From Bacteroidales bacterium (GTDB taxonomy: Bacteria > Bacteroidota > Bacteroidia > Bacteroidales > P3), in assembly GCA_017449975.1 (NCBI GenBank), contig JAFSYK010000096.1:1-64000 (forward strand): a stretch of 64,000 nucleotides of DNA, read 5' to 3'. The notes beneath the pieces are model-generated. The model was not told where the DNA came from. It saw only the letters and a program-made list of their open reading frames with translations, and searched no databases. The translations under genes and the position numbers were made by a program. The number at the start of each line of letters is the position of its first letter. The first letter of the stretch is position 1. Below are positions 33,838 to 42,549 of the stretch, one piece after another.

Positions 33838-34581
33838 ATGTCAGGACACAACAAATGGTCGAAGATCAAACGCGCAAAAGGCGCTGCTGATGCAAAACGT
33901 TCGAAACAGTATTCCAAAATTTTGAAAGAGGTCGCCGTCGCAGTACGCGAGAGCGGTCCTGACCCCGACAGCAACCCCCGTCTGCGCTTGCTGGTGCAGA
34001 ATGCTCGTGGCTGCAATATGCCCAAGGACACGCTGATGCGCGCCATCAACAAGGCCAGCGACAAGGATGCCGCCGTCATGCAGGAGCTGACTTTCGAATG
34101 CCATGTGAACCACGGTATCGCCCTCTTCATCGAGTGCCTGTCGGACAACAACATGCGTACTGTTGCCAATATCCGCAGCATCATGAACAAATTTGGCGGC
34201 ACCATGGAAACCAATGGTTCTTTGAGTTTCCTCTTCACCCGCAAAGGTGTCTTTGTGGTTCCGCGCAAGCCTGAAATGGACATTGAGGAACTGGAGATGA
34301 CGCTCATCGACGGTGGTCTGGAAGAGATGGAGGCCGACGACGAGTATCTGACCCTCTACACCGCCTATGAGGACTTCGGCAACATGGTGAAAATGTTGGA
34401 CGAGATGAAGATCGAGTGCGAGAGCGCCGAGCTGCAGCGTATTCCCAACACCACCCGCAGCATTGACGAGGAGTCGATGCGCAAAGTGCTGAAGGTTATC
34501 TCGATGCTGGAGGATGACGACGATGTCACCAATGTCTTCCACGACATGGAAATACCCGATGACTTCGAATACGACGAATAG
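33838..34581 (+). CDS. YebC/PmpR family protein
   Basis: Member of the TACO1/YebC family, which acts in transcription control or in relieving ribosome stalling. The N-terminal SGHNKWSKIKRAKGAADAKR signature is complete, as is LRLLVQNARGCNMPKDTLMRAI. The length of 247 is normal. The gene's last 23 bases overlap the start of rsmI in another frame, so the two are coupled. Start at the only suitable ATG, 2 bases beyond the repeat tract. Confidence 0.94.
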   Translation: MSGHNKWSKIKRAKGAADAKRSKQYSKILKEVAVAVRESGPDPDSNPRLRLLVQNARGCNMPKDTLMRAINKASDKDAAVMQELTFECHVNHGIALFIECLSDNNMRTVANIRSIMNKFGGTMETNGSLSFLFTRKGVFVVPRKPEMDIEELEMTLIDGGLEEMEADDEYLTLYTAYEDFGNMVKMLDEMKIECESAELQRIPNTTRSIDEESMRKVLKVISMLEDDDDVTNVFHDMEIPDDFEYDE

Positions 34582-35248
34582 GCTTTATCTGGTTCCTACA
34601 CCTGTCGGCAACCTGGGCGATATGACCTATCGCGCCGTGGAAGTGCTGAAACAGGTGGATTTGATATTAGCCGAGGACACACGCACATCACGGGTGCTGA
34701 TGCAACACTATGGCATCAGCACACCATTGCAGTCGTACCATATCTTCAACGAACACCAAACCGTGGCGTCGTTGGTGGAACGGCTGCAGGGTGGTACGAC
34801 AATGGCCGTGGTCACCGACGCCGGTACGCCCGGCATCAGCGACCCCGGCTTTTTGTTGGTACGCGAGGCCGTCAAAGAAGGTATCTCCGTGGAATGTCTC
34901 CCCGGTGCCACCGCCTTTGTCCCTGCATTGATTGACAGTGGACTGCCGTGTGACCGCTTTGTCTTCGAGGGCTTTCTGCCCCACAAGAAAGGACGACAGA
35001 CCGCACTGCAGGCCCTGGCCGAAGAGCAGCGGACCATGGTCATCTACGAATCGCCCTACCGCCTGGTCAAATTGCTGGAACAGCTGATGGAGGTCCTGGG
35101 CGAAACGCGTCCTGTCAGTGTCTCGCGCGAAATCAGCAAGCTGCACGCCGAGACCTGTCGCGGAACACTGCGGGAAGTCCACGACCACTTTGCCGCCAAA
35201 GAGGTGAAAGGAGAAATCGTGGTAGTGGTCGGAGGCTGTGGCAATTGA
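34559..35248 (+). CDS. rsmI: 16S rRNA (cytidine1402-2'-O)-methyltransferase
   Basis: Tetrapyrrole-methylase-fold enzyme that modifies C1402 of 16S rRNA. LYLVPTPVGNLGDMTYRA lies at the N-terminus. LAEDTRTSRVLMQHY, VVTDAGTPGISDPGF and FEGFLPHKKGRQ are diagnostic. The ATG at 34559 puts the first strand at the usual place (RLYLVPT from residue 8) and gives 229 residues. Farther-upstream starts would extend deep into yebC. Confidence 0.95.
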   Translation: MTSNTTNRLYLVPTPVGNLGDMTYRAVEVLKQVDLILAEDTRTSRVLMQHYGISTPLQSYHIFNEHQTVASLVERLQGGTTMAVVTDAGTPGISDPGFLLVREAVKEGISVECLPGATAFVPALIDSGLPCDRFVFEGFLPHKKGRQTALQALAEEQRTMVIYESPYRLVKLLEQLMEVLGETRPVSVSREISKLHAETCRGTLREVHDHFAAKEVKGEIVVVVGGCGN

Positions 35249-35286
35249 GAACAGTGGGATGCTAATTGAACAATGAACGTTGAGAT

Positions 35287-36561
35287 ATGTCTAAAAACAT
35301 TAAAAAGATACTGACCAACGAGTACACCTTTGCGATACTGACCCGTATTATCAGTATCTTCATTGCTTTGGCACAGTCCATCTGTGTGGCCCGATACCTG
35401 GGACCGGCACTCAAAGGAAACTCCACCTATATCAACAGCATTGTTTTTATGGGTGGCATCATTATCACTTTTGGCATCCACCAAGCCTATCCCTATTTCA
35501 AAAAGAAACTGAAAGACAGCAGTTTTCTTCCTCGTTACATCTCATTGGTGTATCTGATTTACGGCATCTACTTTGCCCTTTCGCTGGCAGTAAGCTTCTG
35601 TTTCACTTCGGCCGACCTTCGTGCCGCCGTCCTGCTGATGCCATTGGCAGGATATGCCCGCGTGGTGAACTATGTTCACTTGGTCGAGGATCCCAACAAA
35701 CGGAACAGCATGACGTTGATTATCTCTTGTATCACACTGCTGGTAAACGTACTGCTGTTTTTCCTCACCACCGCCAACTACAGTTGGATGATATTCATGC
35801 TCCTTTTCACCTATCTGACACAGTCCATTGTTTTCACCATCCTCCTACGCTGCAAACCCGTGTACGACAAGAACTCATGGGGTTTAGCGAAGGAGATGTT
35901 TAAATTCGGACTGTTCCCGATGATTGCCCTGCTCATGACCACGCTCAACTACAGAATCGATGTGTTGATGCTGAAGAGTTATGATTATATCACCTATGCG
36001 ATGATTGGCGTATACTCGTTGGGCATCGGGCTGATGGACATGATTATTATCATTCCCGACACACTGAAAGGCGTATTGGTTTCAAAACTGTCGAAAGGAG
36101 CGCCCCCTGAAGAAGTCTCCAAGGTGAGTCGCTGTTGTCTCGCGGCGACCTTTGTCATCTTCATTCTCATTCTCATATTTGGACAATGGGTTATCAATTT
36201 GCTTTACGGCACTGAATATGCCGGTGCATACGAAGTGGTTGTACTCACTTCCATAGGCGTGTTCTTCATTGGCTATTTCAAACTGATAGCCCAGTACAAT
36301 ATTGTCAACGGCAAGCAGGTACGCAATGTCATACTGCTATCTGCAGCCATTATCACCAACGTCATTGGCAACCTGCTGCTGGTGCCCAAAATGGGCATCA
36401 ACGGTGCCGCCATTGCCACCTCCATGGGCAACTGCGTGTGCGGATTCCTCTTCATCCTCTCCTTCACAAAGGAGACCCACACCTCCATCAAAGACATGAT
36501 CGTCGTCAAGAAGAGTGATCTCTCGCTGCTGAAAAACTTGATGGGGAAAAAGAAAAAGTAA
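35287..36561 (+). CDS. Polysaccharide flippase (Wzx/MATE-like), first copy
   Basis: A 424-residue integral membrane protein with about 12 helices, of the oligosaccharide flippase superfamily. The N-terminal block (TRIISIFIALAQSICVARYL) and the middle DVLMLKSYDYITYAMIGVYSLG, with GVYSLG near residue 240, are characteristic. It would flip undecaprenyl-linked repeat units across the inner membrane. It starts a three-gene plus-strand operon with a sulfotransferase-like protein and an acyltransferase. A second flippase (59699-61099) belongs to a different cassette. Confidence 0.87.
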   Translation: MSKNIKKILTNEYTFAILTRIISIFIALAQSICVARYLGPALKGNSTYINSIVFMGGIIITFGIHQAYPYFKKKLKDSSFLPRYISLVYLIYGIYFALSLAVSFCFTSADLRAAVLLMPLAGYARVVNYVHLVEDPNKRNSMTLIISCITLLVNVLLFFLTTANYSWMIFMLLFTYLTQSIVFTILLRCKPVYDKNSWGLAKEMFKFGLFPMIALLMTTLNYRIDVLMLKSYDYITYAMIGVYSLGIGLMDMIIIIPDTLKGVLVSKLSKGAPPEEVSKVSRCCLAATFVIFILILIFGQWVINLLYGTEYAGAYEVVVLTSIGVFFIGYFKLIAQYNIVNGKQVRNVILLSAAIITNVIGNLLLVPKMGINGAAIATSMGNCVCGFLFILSFTKETHTSIKDMIVVKKSDLSLLKNLMGKKKK

Positions 36562-36584
36562 GAACGCCTCAACGTTAAACAAAT

Positions 36585-37619
36585 ATGATAATAGGAATCA
36601 CCGGTTATGGTTTTTCGGGGGCCAGCGCCTACACCAGGTGCCTGAAAGAGTTCGACGACATCCAGTCGTACCCTGGCGACAACGAGTTCCAGATTATCCA
36701 GGAACCCGACGGACTGCTGGACCTGATGTATGGCATCGTAAAGTCAAACCGCCGCGTCTACTGCAACACCGCTGTCAACCGCTTCATCAAATGCATCCAC
36801 GGCGTCAGCAATGCCCAATTGTCGCGACAGACCCACGGTCGGTTTGAAGAGATAAGCCATCAGTACCTTGACTCGATGGTAAACCTGTCGTGGAACGGCC
36901 GGAGCAACTACGACCCCGACGACGTGCGACACAGCCTGGATCGCCGGCACTTCTATCGCATCAACTCACTCATCCGTGCCTTGTTAAAACGCGGACGCAT
37001 TCACATTGCCTGGCCACCAGACAAAAAACGCTACTTCGCCTTCGTCAACGAGGAGGAATTCATCCAAAAAACAAAGCAATACATCAATGACATCCTGACA
37101 GCCAGCAGCATTGACCCCAAAGGCGACGTCATACTGGAGCAGGTGTTTAACTGCAGCGACCCCTTGTCGGGTGCCGAGTTTTTCGACCAAGATGTGGTGT
37201 CGCTCATTGTCGACAGAGACCCCCGCGACCTTTATATTTTGACCAATGTTGTCTATCCTGAAGCATGCCGTTTCATGCCCAACAAAAGAGAGCTCGAACC
37301 CTACATTGAATACTACAAACTGCTGCACTACAACCACGTGGACGACCCAAGGGTGAAATACCTGAAATTCGAGGAGCTCATCTACCGCTACACCCCCAGC
37401 GTCAAAATGCTGGAGGAGATGCTGGGGCGTAAAATCAAGCGACCCGGCACTGTTTTCAAAGCCGACGAGTCGATGGTCAACACGCAGCTTTTCAAGAAAT
37501 ATCCGCAATGCAGCAAAGAGATAGCAATCATTGAAAAGGAGCTGGAACCCTACCTCTACGACTACGACTCCGCAGAGAAATGTGCTGAATTCAAACCTGC
37601 CAACACTCGAATTTATTGA
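36585..37619 (+). CDS. Sulfotransferase-like protein
   Basis: A 344-residue protein with two features of PAPS-dependent sulfotransferases: an N-terminal P-loop-like ITGYGFSGASAY (5-16) and VDRDPRDLYI (about 209-218), resembling the 3'-phosphosulfate-binding Arg/Ser segment. There is no signal peptide, so it acts in the cytoplasm. Its place between a flippase and a serine/hexapeptide acyltransferase suggests sulfation of a glycan repeat unit. The glycine P-loop is not canonical, so the activity is a prediction. Confidence 0.65.
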   Translation: MIIGITGYGFSGASAYTRCLKEFDDIQSYPGDNEFQIIQEPDGLLDLMYGIVKSNRRVYCNTAVNRFIKCIHGVSNAQLSRQTHGRFEEISHQYLDSMVNLSWNGRSNYDPDDVRHSLDRRHFYRINSLIRALLKRGRIHIAWPPDKKRYFAFVNEEEFIQKTKQYINDILTASSIDPKGDVILEQVFNCSDPLSGAEFFDQDVVSLIVDRDPRDLYILTNVVYPEACRFMPNKRELEPYIEYYKLLHYNHVDDPRVKYLKFEELIYRYTPSVKMLEEMLGRKIKRPGTVFKADESMVNTQLFKKYPQCSKEIAIIEKELEPYLYDYDSAEKCAEFKPANTRIY

Positions 37620-37632
37620 TAATAACCAAGAT

Positions 37633-38094
37633 ATGACCCTGTCCAGACTGAGAAAACTGTTTTTCTTACACCTAACGGGACTCCCCATGCCATCGAAAGG
37701 ATGGCGTTCGACCGTTTTCAAACTTGGGGGCGTCAACGTTATCAATCCCAGAAAAACCTTCATCGGCGAAAAAGTCACGGTAGACACCAACTATCCAGAA
37801 GATATAACCATTGAGGAAGGCGTAACCCTGACCACAAGATGCATCATTGTAACCCATTTTGTGGAAGTCGACAGCAACGAGAAACGCCATTACTCCCGCG
37901 GGAAAGTTATCCTTAAACGGAAAGCCTATATTGGAGCCAATACCGTAATATGCAAACCTGTAACCATTGGCGAAGGCGCCATTGTAGGAGCCTCGTCTGT
38001 TGTAACGAAAGACATACCACCCTATGAAATCTGGGCAGGAAACCCTGCACGTTTTATCCGGAAACGGGAGCAAAAAAAAACGGAAGAGAACTAA
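37633..38094 (+). CDS. Hexapeptide-repeat acyltransferase
   Basis: A 153-residue left-handed beta-helix acetyltransferase. Hexapeptide repeats run from about residue 55, and the end motif IGEGAIVGASSVVTKDIPPYEIWAGNPARFIRK is typical of sugar O-acetyltransferases. The start at 37633, 13 bases after the previous stop, is chosen over an in-frame start inside the preceding gene. The last codons form the left arm of a terminator, and the TAA stop is in its loop. It probably acetylates a sugar of the same glycan as the flippase. Confidence 0.85.
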   Translation: MTLSRLRKLFFLHLTGLPMPSKGWRSTVFKLGGVNVINPRKTFIGEKVTVDTNYPEDITIEEGVTLTTRCIIVTHFVEVDSNEKRHYSRGKVILKRKAYIGANTVICKPVTIGEGAIVGASSVVTKDIPPYEIWAGNPARFIRKREQKKTEEN

Positions 38095-38110
38095 TCTCTT
38101 CCGTTTTTTT
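38072..38110. terminator. Bidirectional terminator between acyltransferase gene and htpG
   Basis: CGGAAGAG (38081-38088) pairs perfectly with CTCTTCCG (38096-38103), flanked by nine A on the left and seven T on the right. This gives a T tract on each strand. The stop codon of the acyltransferase gene (38092-38094) is inside the 7-base loop. Confidence 0.9.
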
Positions 38111-38126
38111 ATTCTAAATCAAAATA

Positions 38127-40106
38127 CTATTTGATCATTTCGAGGCTGCGCTGGACAAATTGGGTGAGCGACTCGCCCTTGAGCAGTCCGTTGCTGAGCA
38201 ACGCCAGGTCGGTGAGCTGGTGGACCAGCTGTTTCTGCTTGTCGCCGTCTGACTCGGCCAGCACCGACGCCACCAGCGGGTGGTTGATGTTGACCACAAG
38301 GTTGTAGCTTTCGGGCATCTCGCCGTAGAAACTCATGCCACCGCCACTGGTCTGCGCCATCTCACGATAGCGGCGCATAAACTCGCTTTGGGTAATCAGC
38401 ATCGGCTGGTCGTCGCTCTCCAGCGGCTCTAACATCACGGTAAAACGCTGCTTGTCGACCTCGCCCTCGATGATGGGTTTCAGCTTCTCCTGATCCTCCT
38501 TCGACATCTTCTCGGGGATGCTGTCCTCGTGGGGAATCAGCTTCTCCACCACGTCGCCGTCGACACGCACAAAACGGGTCTTCTCGGTCTTCTGCTCCAG
38601 CAGGTTGACGAAGTGCGGCGTCAGCACGCTATCCATCAGCAACACATCGTAACCCTTGGCCTTGGCCTTGGCGATATAGGCGTGCTGCTCGTCGAGGTCG
38701 TTGGCGTAAAGATAGCACACCACCTTGTCCTTGTCGGTCTGCAGCGGCGCAATCTTCTCGCGGTAGCTGTCGAGCGACGTGAAGGTGCCGTCGGTACTCT
38801 TGAGCAGATAGAACTTCATGGCGCGCTCGCAGAACTTCTCGTCCGTCAGCATGCCGTACTCGACGAAAATCTTGATGTCGTCCCACTTCTCAGCAAGTTG
38901 AGAATTGAGAATTGAGAATTGAGAATTATCCTCTTCCTCTGTTTTGCTATCTGCTGACTGCTGACCGCTGACTGCTTTTGCCTTACTCATTTCCTCCAAC
39001 TTGTCGGCCACCTTTTTGCTGATGTGCGACGAAATCTTCTTCACATTGCTGTCGCTCTGCAGATAGCTGCGACTGACATTCAGCGGGATGTCGGGTGAGT
39101 CGAGTACGCCATGCAGCAACATCAGGTAGTCGGGCACCACACCCTCGACGCTGTCGGTCACAAAAACCTGATTGCAATAGAGTTGTATCTTATTCCGGTT
39201 GGGGTCGATGGTCTTGCGCACCTTCGGAAAATAGAGGATGCCGGTGAGGTTAAAGGGATAATCGACATTGAGGTGAATCTGGAACAGCGGCTCCTCGAAA
39301 TTCATGGGGTACAGCTCGTGGTAGAACTTGCGGTAGTCCTCGTCGGTCAGCGAGCTGGGTGACTTCTTCCAAGCGGGGTCGGTGTTGTTGATGATGCGCG
39401 GCTGTTTCTTCTCCACTCGTTTGGGCTTCGTCGTTTTACCGCCCTTTCCGTCGTCCACCTCCTCGGTCTCCGTCTCACTGTCCACCCACACCGTCTCGTC
39501 GCCAAAACGGATGGGAACGGGCATAAAGCGACAGTATTTGCGGAGCAGCTGCAGAATCTTCTGGTCCTCAAGGAACTCCTTGCAGTCATCGGCGATATGG
39601 AGGATGATTTCCGTGCCACGCTCCTTTTTCTTGCATTCCTCCATGGTGAAGGCAGGCGAGCCGTCGCAGGTCCAATGCACCGCCGGTGCATCCTGGTACG
39701 ACTTGGTCTTGATTTCCACCTTGTCGGCCACCATGAAAGCGGAATAGAAGCCGAGTCCGAAGTGACCGATAAGGTTCTCCTGCACATCTTTGTATTTATC
39801 CAGGAAATCGGAAGCGCCACTGAAAGCAATCTGATTGATATACTTCTCCACCTCCTCGGCGGTCATGCCGATGCCGTGGTCGGAAACGGTGAGTGTCTTC
39901 TTGTCGAGCTTTACCTCCACCGTCAGGTCGCCCAACTCCCCTTGCATCTCACCGCGCGACGAGAGGGCACGGAGTTTCTGGGTGGCGTCGATGGCGTTGG
40001 AAACCAGCTCACGGAGAAAAATCTCATGGTCGGAATAAAGGAACTTCTTGATAACCGGGAAGATGTTCTCGGTCTGCACATTCAGGTTACCGTTGGTCTT
40101 GGACAT
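38127..40106 (-). CDS. htpG: Chaperone HtpG (Hsp90) with repeat-expanded linker
   Basis: ATP-dependent chaperone. The N-terminal ATPase motifs are complete: ELVSNAIDA (33-41), DHGIGM (76-81) and HFGLGFYSAFMV (about 112-123). The middle and C-terminal domains follow to residue 659. A charged segment near 215-235 (GKGGKTTKPKR) is common in this family. A second low-complexity segment at about residues 376-403 (AVSGQQSADSK and NSQFSILNSQL) lies between KKVADKLEEM and EKWDDIKIFVEYG. In my recollection of relatives this junction is a short linker. Its DNA (38900-38979) is made of the intergenic repeat words. The reading frame is open and the rest of the protein is intact. Confidence 0.95.
   Translation of the reverse strand: MSKTNGNLNVQTENIFPVIKKFLYSDHEIFLRELVSNAIDATQKLRALSSRGEMQGELGDLTVEVKLDKKTLTVSDHGIGMTAEEVEKYINQIAFSGASDFLDKYKDVQENLIGHFGLGFYSAFMVADKVEIKTKSYQDAPAVHWTCDGSPAFTMEECKKKERGTEIILHIADDCKEFLEDQKILQLLRKYCRFMPVPIRFGDETVWVDSETETEEVDDGKGGKTTKPKRVEKKQPRIINNTDPAWKKSPSSLTDEDYRKFYHELYPMNFEEPLFQIHLNVDYPFNLTGILYFPKVRKTIDPNRNKIQLYCNQVFVTDSVEGVVPDYLMLLHGVLDSPDIPLNVSRSYLQSDSNVKKISSHISKKVADKLEEMSKAKAVSGQQSADSKTEEEDNSQFSILNSQLAEKWDDIKIFVEYGMLTDEKFCERAMKFYLLKSTDGTFTSLDSYREKIAPLQTDKDKVVCYLYANDLDEQHAYIAKAKAKGYDVLLMDSVLTPHFVNLLEQKTEKTRFVRVDGDVVEKLIPHEDSIPEKMSKEDQEKLKPIIEGEVDKQRFTVMLEPLESDDQPMLITQSEFMRRYREMAQTSGGGMSFYGEMPESYNLVVNINHPLVASVLAESDGDKQKQLVHQLTDLALLSNGLLKGESLTQFVQRSLEMIK
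38900..38979. repeat. GAGAATT and CTGACTG repeats inside htpG
   Basis: Four perfect GAGAATT units (38900-38927), a short spacer, then CTGCTGACTGCTGACCGCTG-type words (38951-38979). The same two word families follow in the same order in the intergenic tract 30320-30476. In htpG the intergenic CTAACTG reads CTGACTG, so TAG on the coding strand becomes CAG. Confidence 0.85.
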
Positions 40107-40345
40107 ATTCTATTGAAAATTGAAAGTTAAACATTGAAAATGAGGGTGAACCGTAACCAGTGGCAAGTGGGAATACTTGTGAGAACTGTCACCGATTCAA
40201 AACCAAAGTATCAAATTACATACCAGAGACAACAACTGACAATGTGGCAGTGTCCTGTTGAATGTTGTCTTAAAAAAATCATAAATCTATAACGACAAAT
40301 GATTTTTAATTATAGTGATACAAGCACGAATTAAATAATATTACG

Positions 40346-40353
40346 TACCTTTG
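40346..40353 (+). promoter_or_regulatory. Candidate -7 box for the GLUG lipoprotein gene
   Basis: TACCTTTG matches TAnnTTTG, 173 bases before the lipoprotein start, within the 419-base gap between htpG and that gene. The rest of the gap shows no repeat words and no clear terminator. Confidence 0.5.
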
Positions 40354-40418
40354 CACAAAGTATTCTGTGTAGTGTGGAGAAATCTGACTATGTAGCCCCA
40401 GTGATAGAGTCCGCTTCG

Positions 40419-40538
40419 ATGACATGCGAACGCGGCTATGCTTCCAGCGACTGGGACCATACGCCACAACTTGCGCCGCCCGACGGTGCCTCCGGCAACA
40501 CTGCCAGTCATTATAATCACGAGACATGGGTATGGTAA
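40419..40538 (+). CDS. Possible 39-residue leader reading frame
   Basis: An ATG-initiated frame in the leader region that overlaps the start of the lipoprotein gene in another frame. It is GC-rich and encodes a polar peptide with no recognised motif (ends HETWVW). It could be a translated upstream frame that couples to the lipoprotein gene, a gene remnant, or chance. Weak call. Confidence 0.2.
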   Translation: MTCERGYASSDWDHTPQLAPPDGASGNTASHYNHETWVW

Positions 40539-42421
40539 ACAAATACACCTTTCTGCTGCTCACCGCTTTCGCCGCTCTGCTCTTTAGTTGTTCCAAAGAA
40601 CAGGAGGAAGCCGTTGAAGAGAGACATTACAGCGATTATTTCACCGCCGAAATCACGCCCTACGGCGACGATGAAAAGACCTATATCGAGGCTGGCGGTA
40701 GTCTCGACTACAGTTGCTGGGCTGACGAAGATGCTGTCAACATCAACGGTATCGTGCGTGCTGTCGATGTCAACACGACGGACGCCAACTACTCGGCGAC
40801 CATCGGTGCCGACGGCATTGAGACGGTCAACGGCGGCTTCCTTGCCGCCTACCCGGGCAATGCCGTGTCGGTGAGCAACAATACCGCCACCTTCACCCTG
40901 CCTGCTGCCACGGAATATACCACCGTGGGTAGCGGTGCCGGTGTCGGCGCCCAGGTGGTGGAGGCGCCTATGGTGGCCTACACCACTGCACGCAGCCTGC
41001 AGTTTGAGAATGTAGGACTGCTCACCCTTTTCAACCTGAATATCGAAGGCAGCGGTCAAATAGCGTTGCAGCGCATCACCATCAGTTGCGACCAACCGCT
41101 CAGCGGAAGCTACAGCCTGACTCGCCAAGGCGACGGATGGCAACGCGATGCCACAGGACTGGAGGGTACAAGTCGTGCGTTGGTCTGCAACAGTCCCATG
41201 ACACTGAACACAACCGCCAAACCTTTCTACCTCTATCTGCCACCTGTAACGGGTGCCAGCACCTTTACGGTCGATGTGCAGCTGACGGTCAATGGTGTGC
41301 GACGTCACTTCACCAAGACCAAGACCGGTTCCCTTAATCTTGTCGCCAGCAAATGCTACGACTTCGGCACGCTGACCTACCATGTGGCATCGGGCACCCT
41401 CACCGACCACAACAGCATCGAATACACGGAGAAAGAGCCCGCCGGAACCGAAGAAGACCCCTACCGCATCAGTAACGCCTCTGAGTGGTACTACTGGTGT
41501 GGAAAATACGCCACGACCAGTGGCAAATACTTCTTGTTAGAAGATAACATCATTGCCTCCAGTTCCATCGCAGAATTTCAAGGCACTCTGAATGGTGACG
41601 GTCATTCCGTTGAATTGCTGAACTGTGCACTTATTGCCTATCTCAACGGTGGAACCATAAGAAACGTCTACACGGAGGGAAGTGTGCTGAACAACCAATA
41701 TACATACAGCAGCAGACATACTTGCGGAGCCATAGCTGCCTACGCTAAAAACGCAAGAATCGCTCATTGCATTAATTCCGCAACTGTCACTATCAATTCT
41801 GATGCATCCAACACGATGGACATTGGTGGTATCATAGGTTACGCTGACATAACAACAATAGATAGTTGTCGAAATGAAGCAAATATCAGTACTTCTGAGT
41901 TAAATCTTATAAACTTCAATGCCGGTGGCATTGTTGGAATGTTAACTGGCATTGGAAGTGCTGTTGGGAATTGCTGCAACACTAGTAACGTCATTATTAA
42001 AGGGAAGGCAGGAAGCAATGTAGGAGGTGCTATTGGAAGAGCTGCCAATAACACCCAAGTTTATAACAATTATTCCCGTGGTAACGTCACAAGCACAGGG
42101 ACAAACACTGGAGGATTCATTGGTGCCAGCAAGGCGACAATCAGGAACTGCTATTTTCATGGTAGCGCATCTTTTTTCTGTTTTACAAACGAATATACAA
42201 TTCAGTATTGTTATCATTCTTGCGCCAACACTATTGACCACAACTACACTACAGGTGTCGATCCCACCAACTGTTTAACTCTCACTAACGCCACTACAAT
42301 ATCTGGCGGAACATCCTTATCAGGACAACTCAATCAAAATATAATCAACATTCCAATTAGCGGGGCGTCAACTTGGAGTGCATCCAACGGCGTAACCGTA
42401 CTGGATTGGGAATTAGAATAA
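40526..42421 (+). CDS. Surface lipoprotein with fimbrillin-like N-terminus and GLUG-type repeats
   Basis: Predicted outer-membrane lipoprotein of 631 residues with lipobox LLFSC (Cys22). Residues about 35-310 resemble fimbrillin/Mfa-like domains of Bacteroidales (YIEAGGSLDYSCWADEDAVNING; KPFYLYLPPVTG). Residues about 330-600 hold GLUG-like repeats with the pattern GGIxG and NxA/G-V, for example IGGIIGYAD, AGGIVGMLTG, VGGAIGRAAN and TGGFIGASK. The base composition changes with the domain: 58% GC at 40861-40920 against 32% at 42181-42240. A start two codons later (40532) is equally possible. Likely role in adhesion or cell surface structure. Confidence 0.8.
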   Translation: MGMVNKYTFLLLTAFAALLFSCSKEQEEAVEERHYSDYFTAEITPYGDDEKTYIEAGGSLDYSCWADEDAVNINGIVRAVDVNTTDANYSATIGADGIETVNGGFLAAYPGNAVSVSNNTATFTLPAATEYTTVGSGAGVGAQVVEAPMVAYTTARSLQFENVGLLTLFNLNIEGSGQIALQRITISCDQPLSGSYSLTRQGDGWQRDATGLEGTSRALVCNSPMTLNTTAKPFYLYLPPVTGASTFTVDVQLTVNGVRRHFTKTKTGSLNLVASKCYDFGTLTYHVASGTLTDHNSIEYTEKEPAGTEEDPYRISNASEWYYWCGKYATTSGKYFLLEDNIIASSSIAEFQGTLNGDGHSVELLNCALIAYLNGGTIRNVYTEGSVLNNQYTYSSRHTCGAIAAYAKNARIAHCINSATVTINSDASNTMDIGGIIGYADITTIDSCRNEANISTSELNLINFNAGGIVGMLTGIGSAVGNCCNTSNVIIKGKAGSNVGGAIGRAANNTQVYNNYSRGNVTSTGTNTGGFIGASKATIRNCYFHGSASFFCFTNEYTIQYCYHSCANTIDHNYTTGVDPTNCLTLTNATTISGGTSLSGQLNQNIINIPISGASTWSASNGVTVLDWELE

Positions 42422-42459
42422 TTTGTCCATTGGCTCCACAAGGTCGCCGACCTCAGTTC

Positions 42460-42545
42460 ACCATTCACATCTTCACACCTTCACAACTTCACCATTCTCC
42501 CTAAAACCCTCATCCCCTCACACCCTAAAACCCTTAAACCCCTCA
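42460..42545. repeat. TTCACANNT and CCCTAAAACC-type repeats
   Basis: TTCACCATTCACATCTTCAC words (9-nt type) are followed by CCCTAAAACCC / CCCTTAAACCCC words up to the nagB start. Similar C-rich words precede 47762 and form the end of the gene at 45401. Confidence 0.7.
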
Positions 42546-42549
42546 TACT

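Noticed and set aside
38127-40106. Frameshifted or broken htpG because of the low-complexity insert
   Set aside because: The frame stays open through the insert and both flanking domains read normally, so it is an in-frame expansion.
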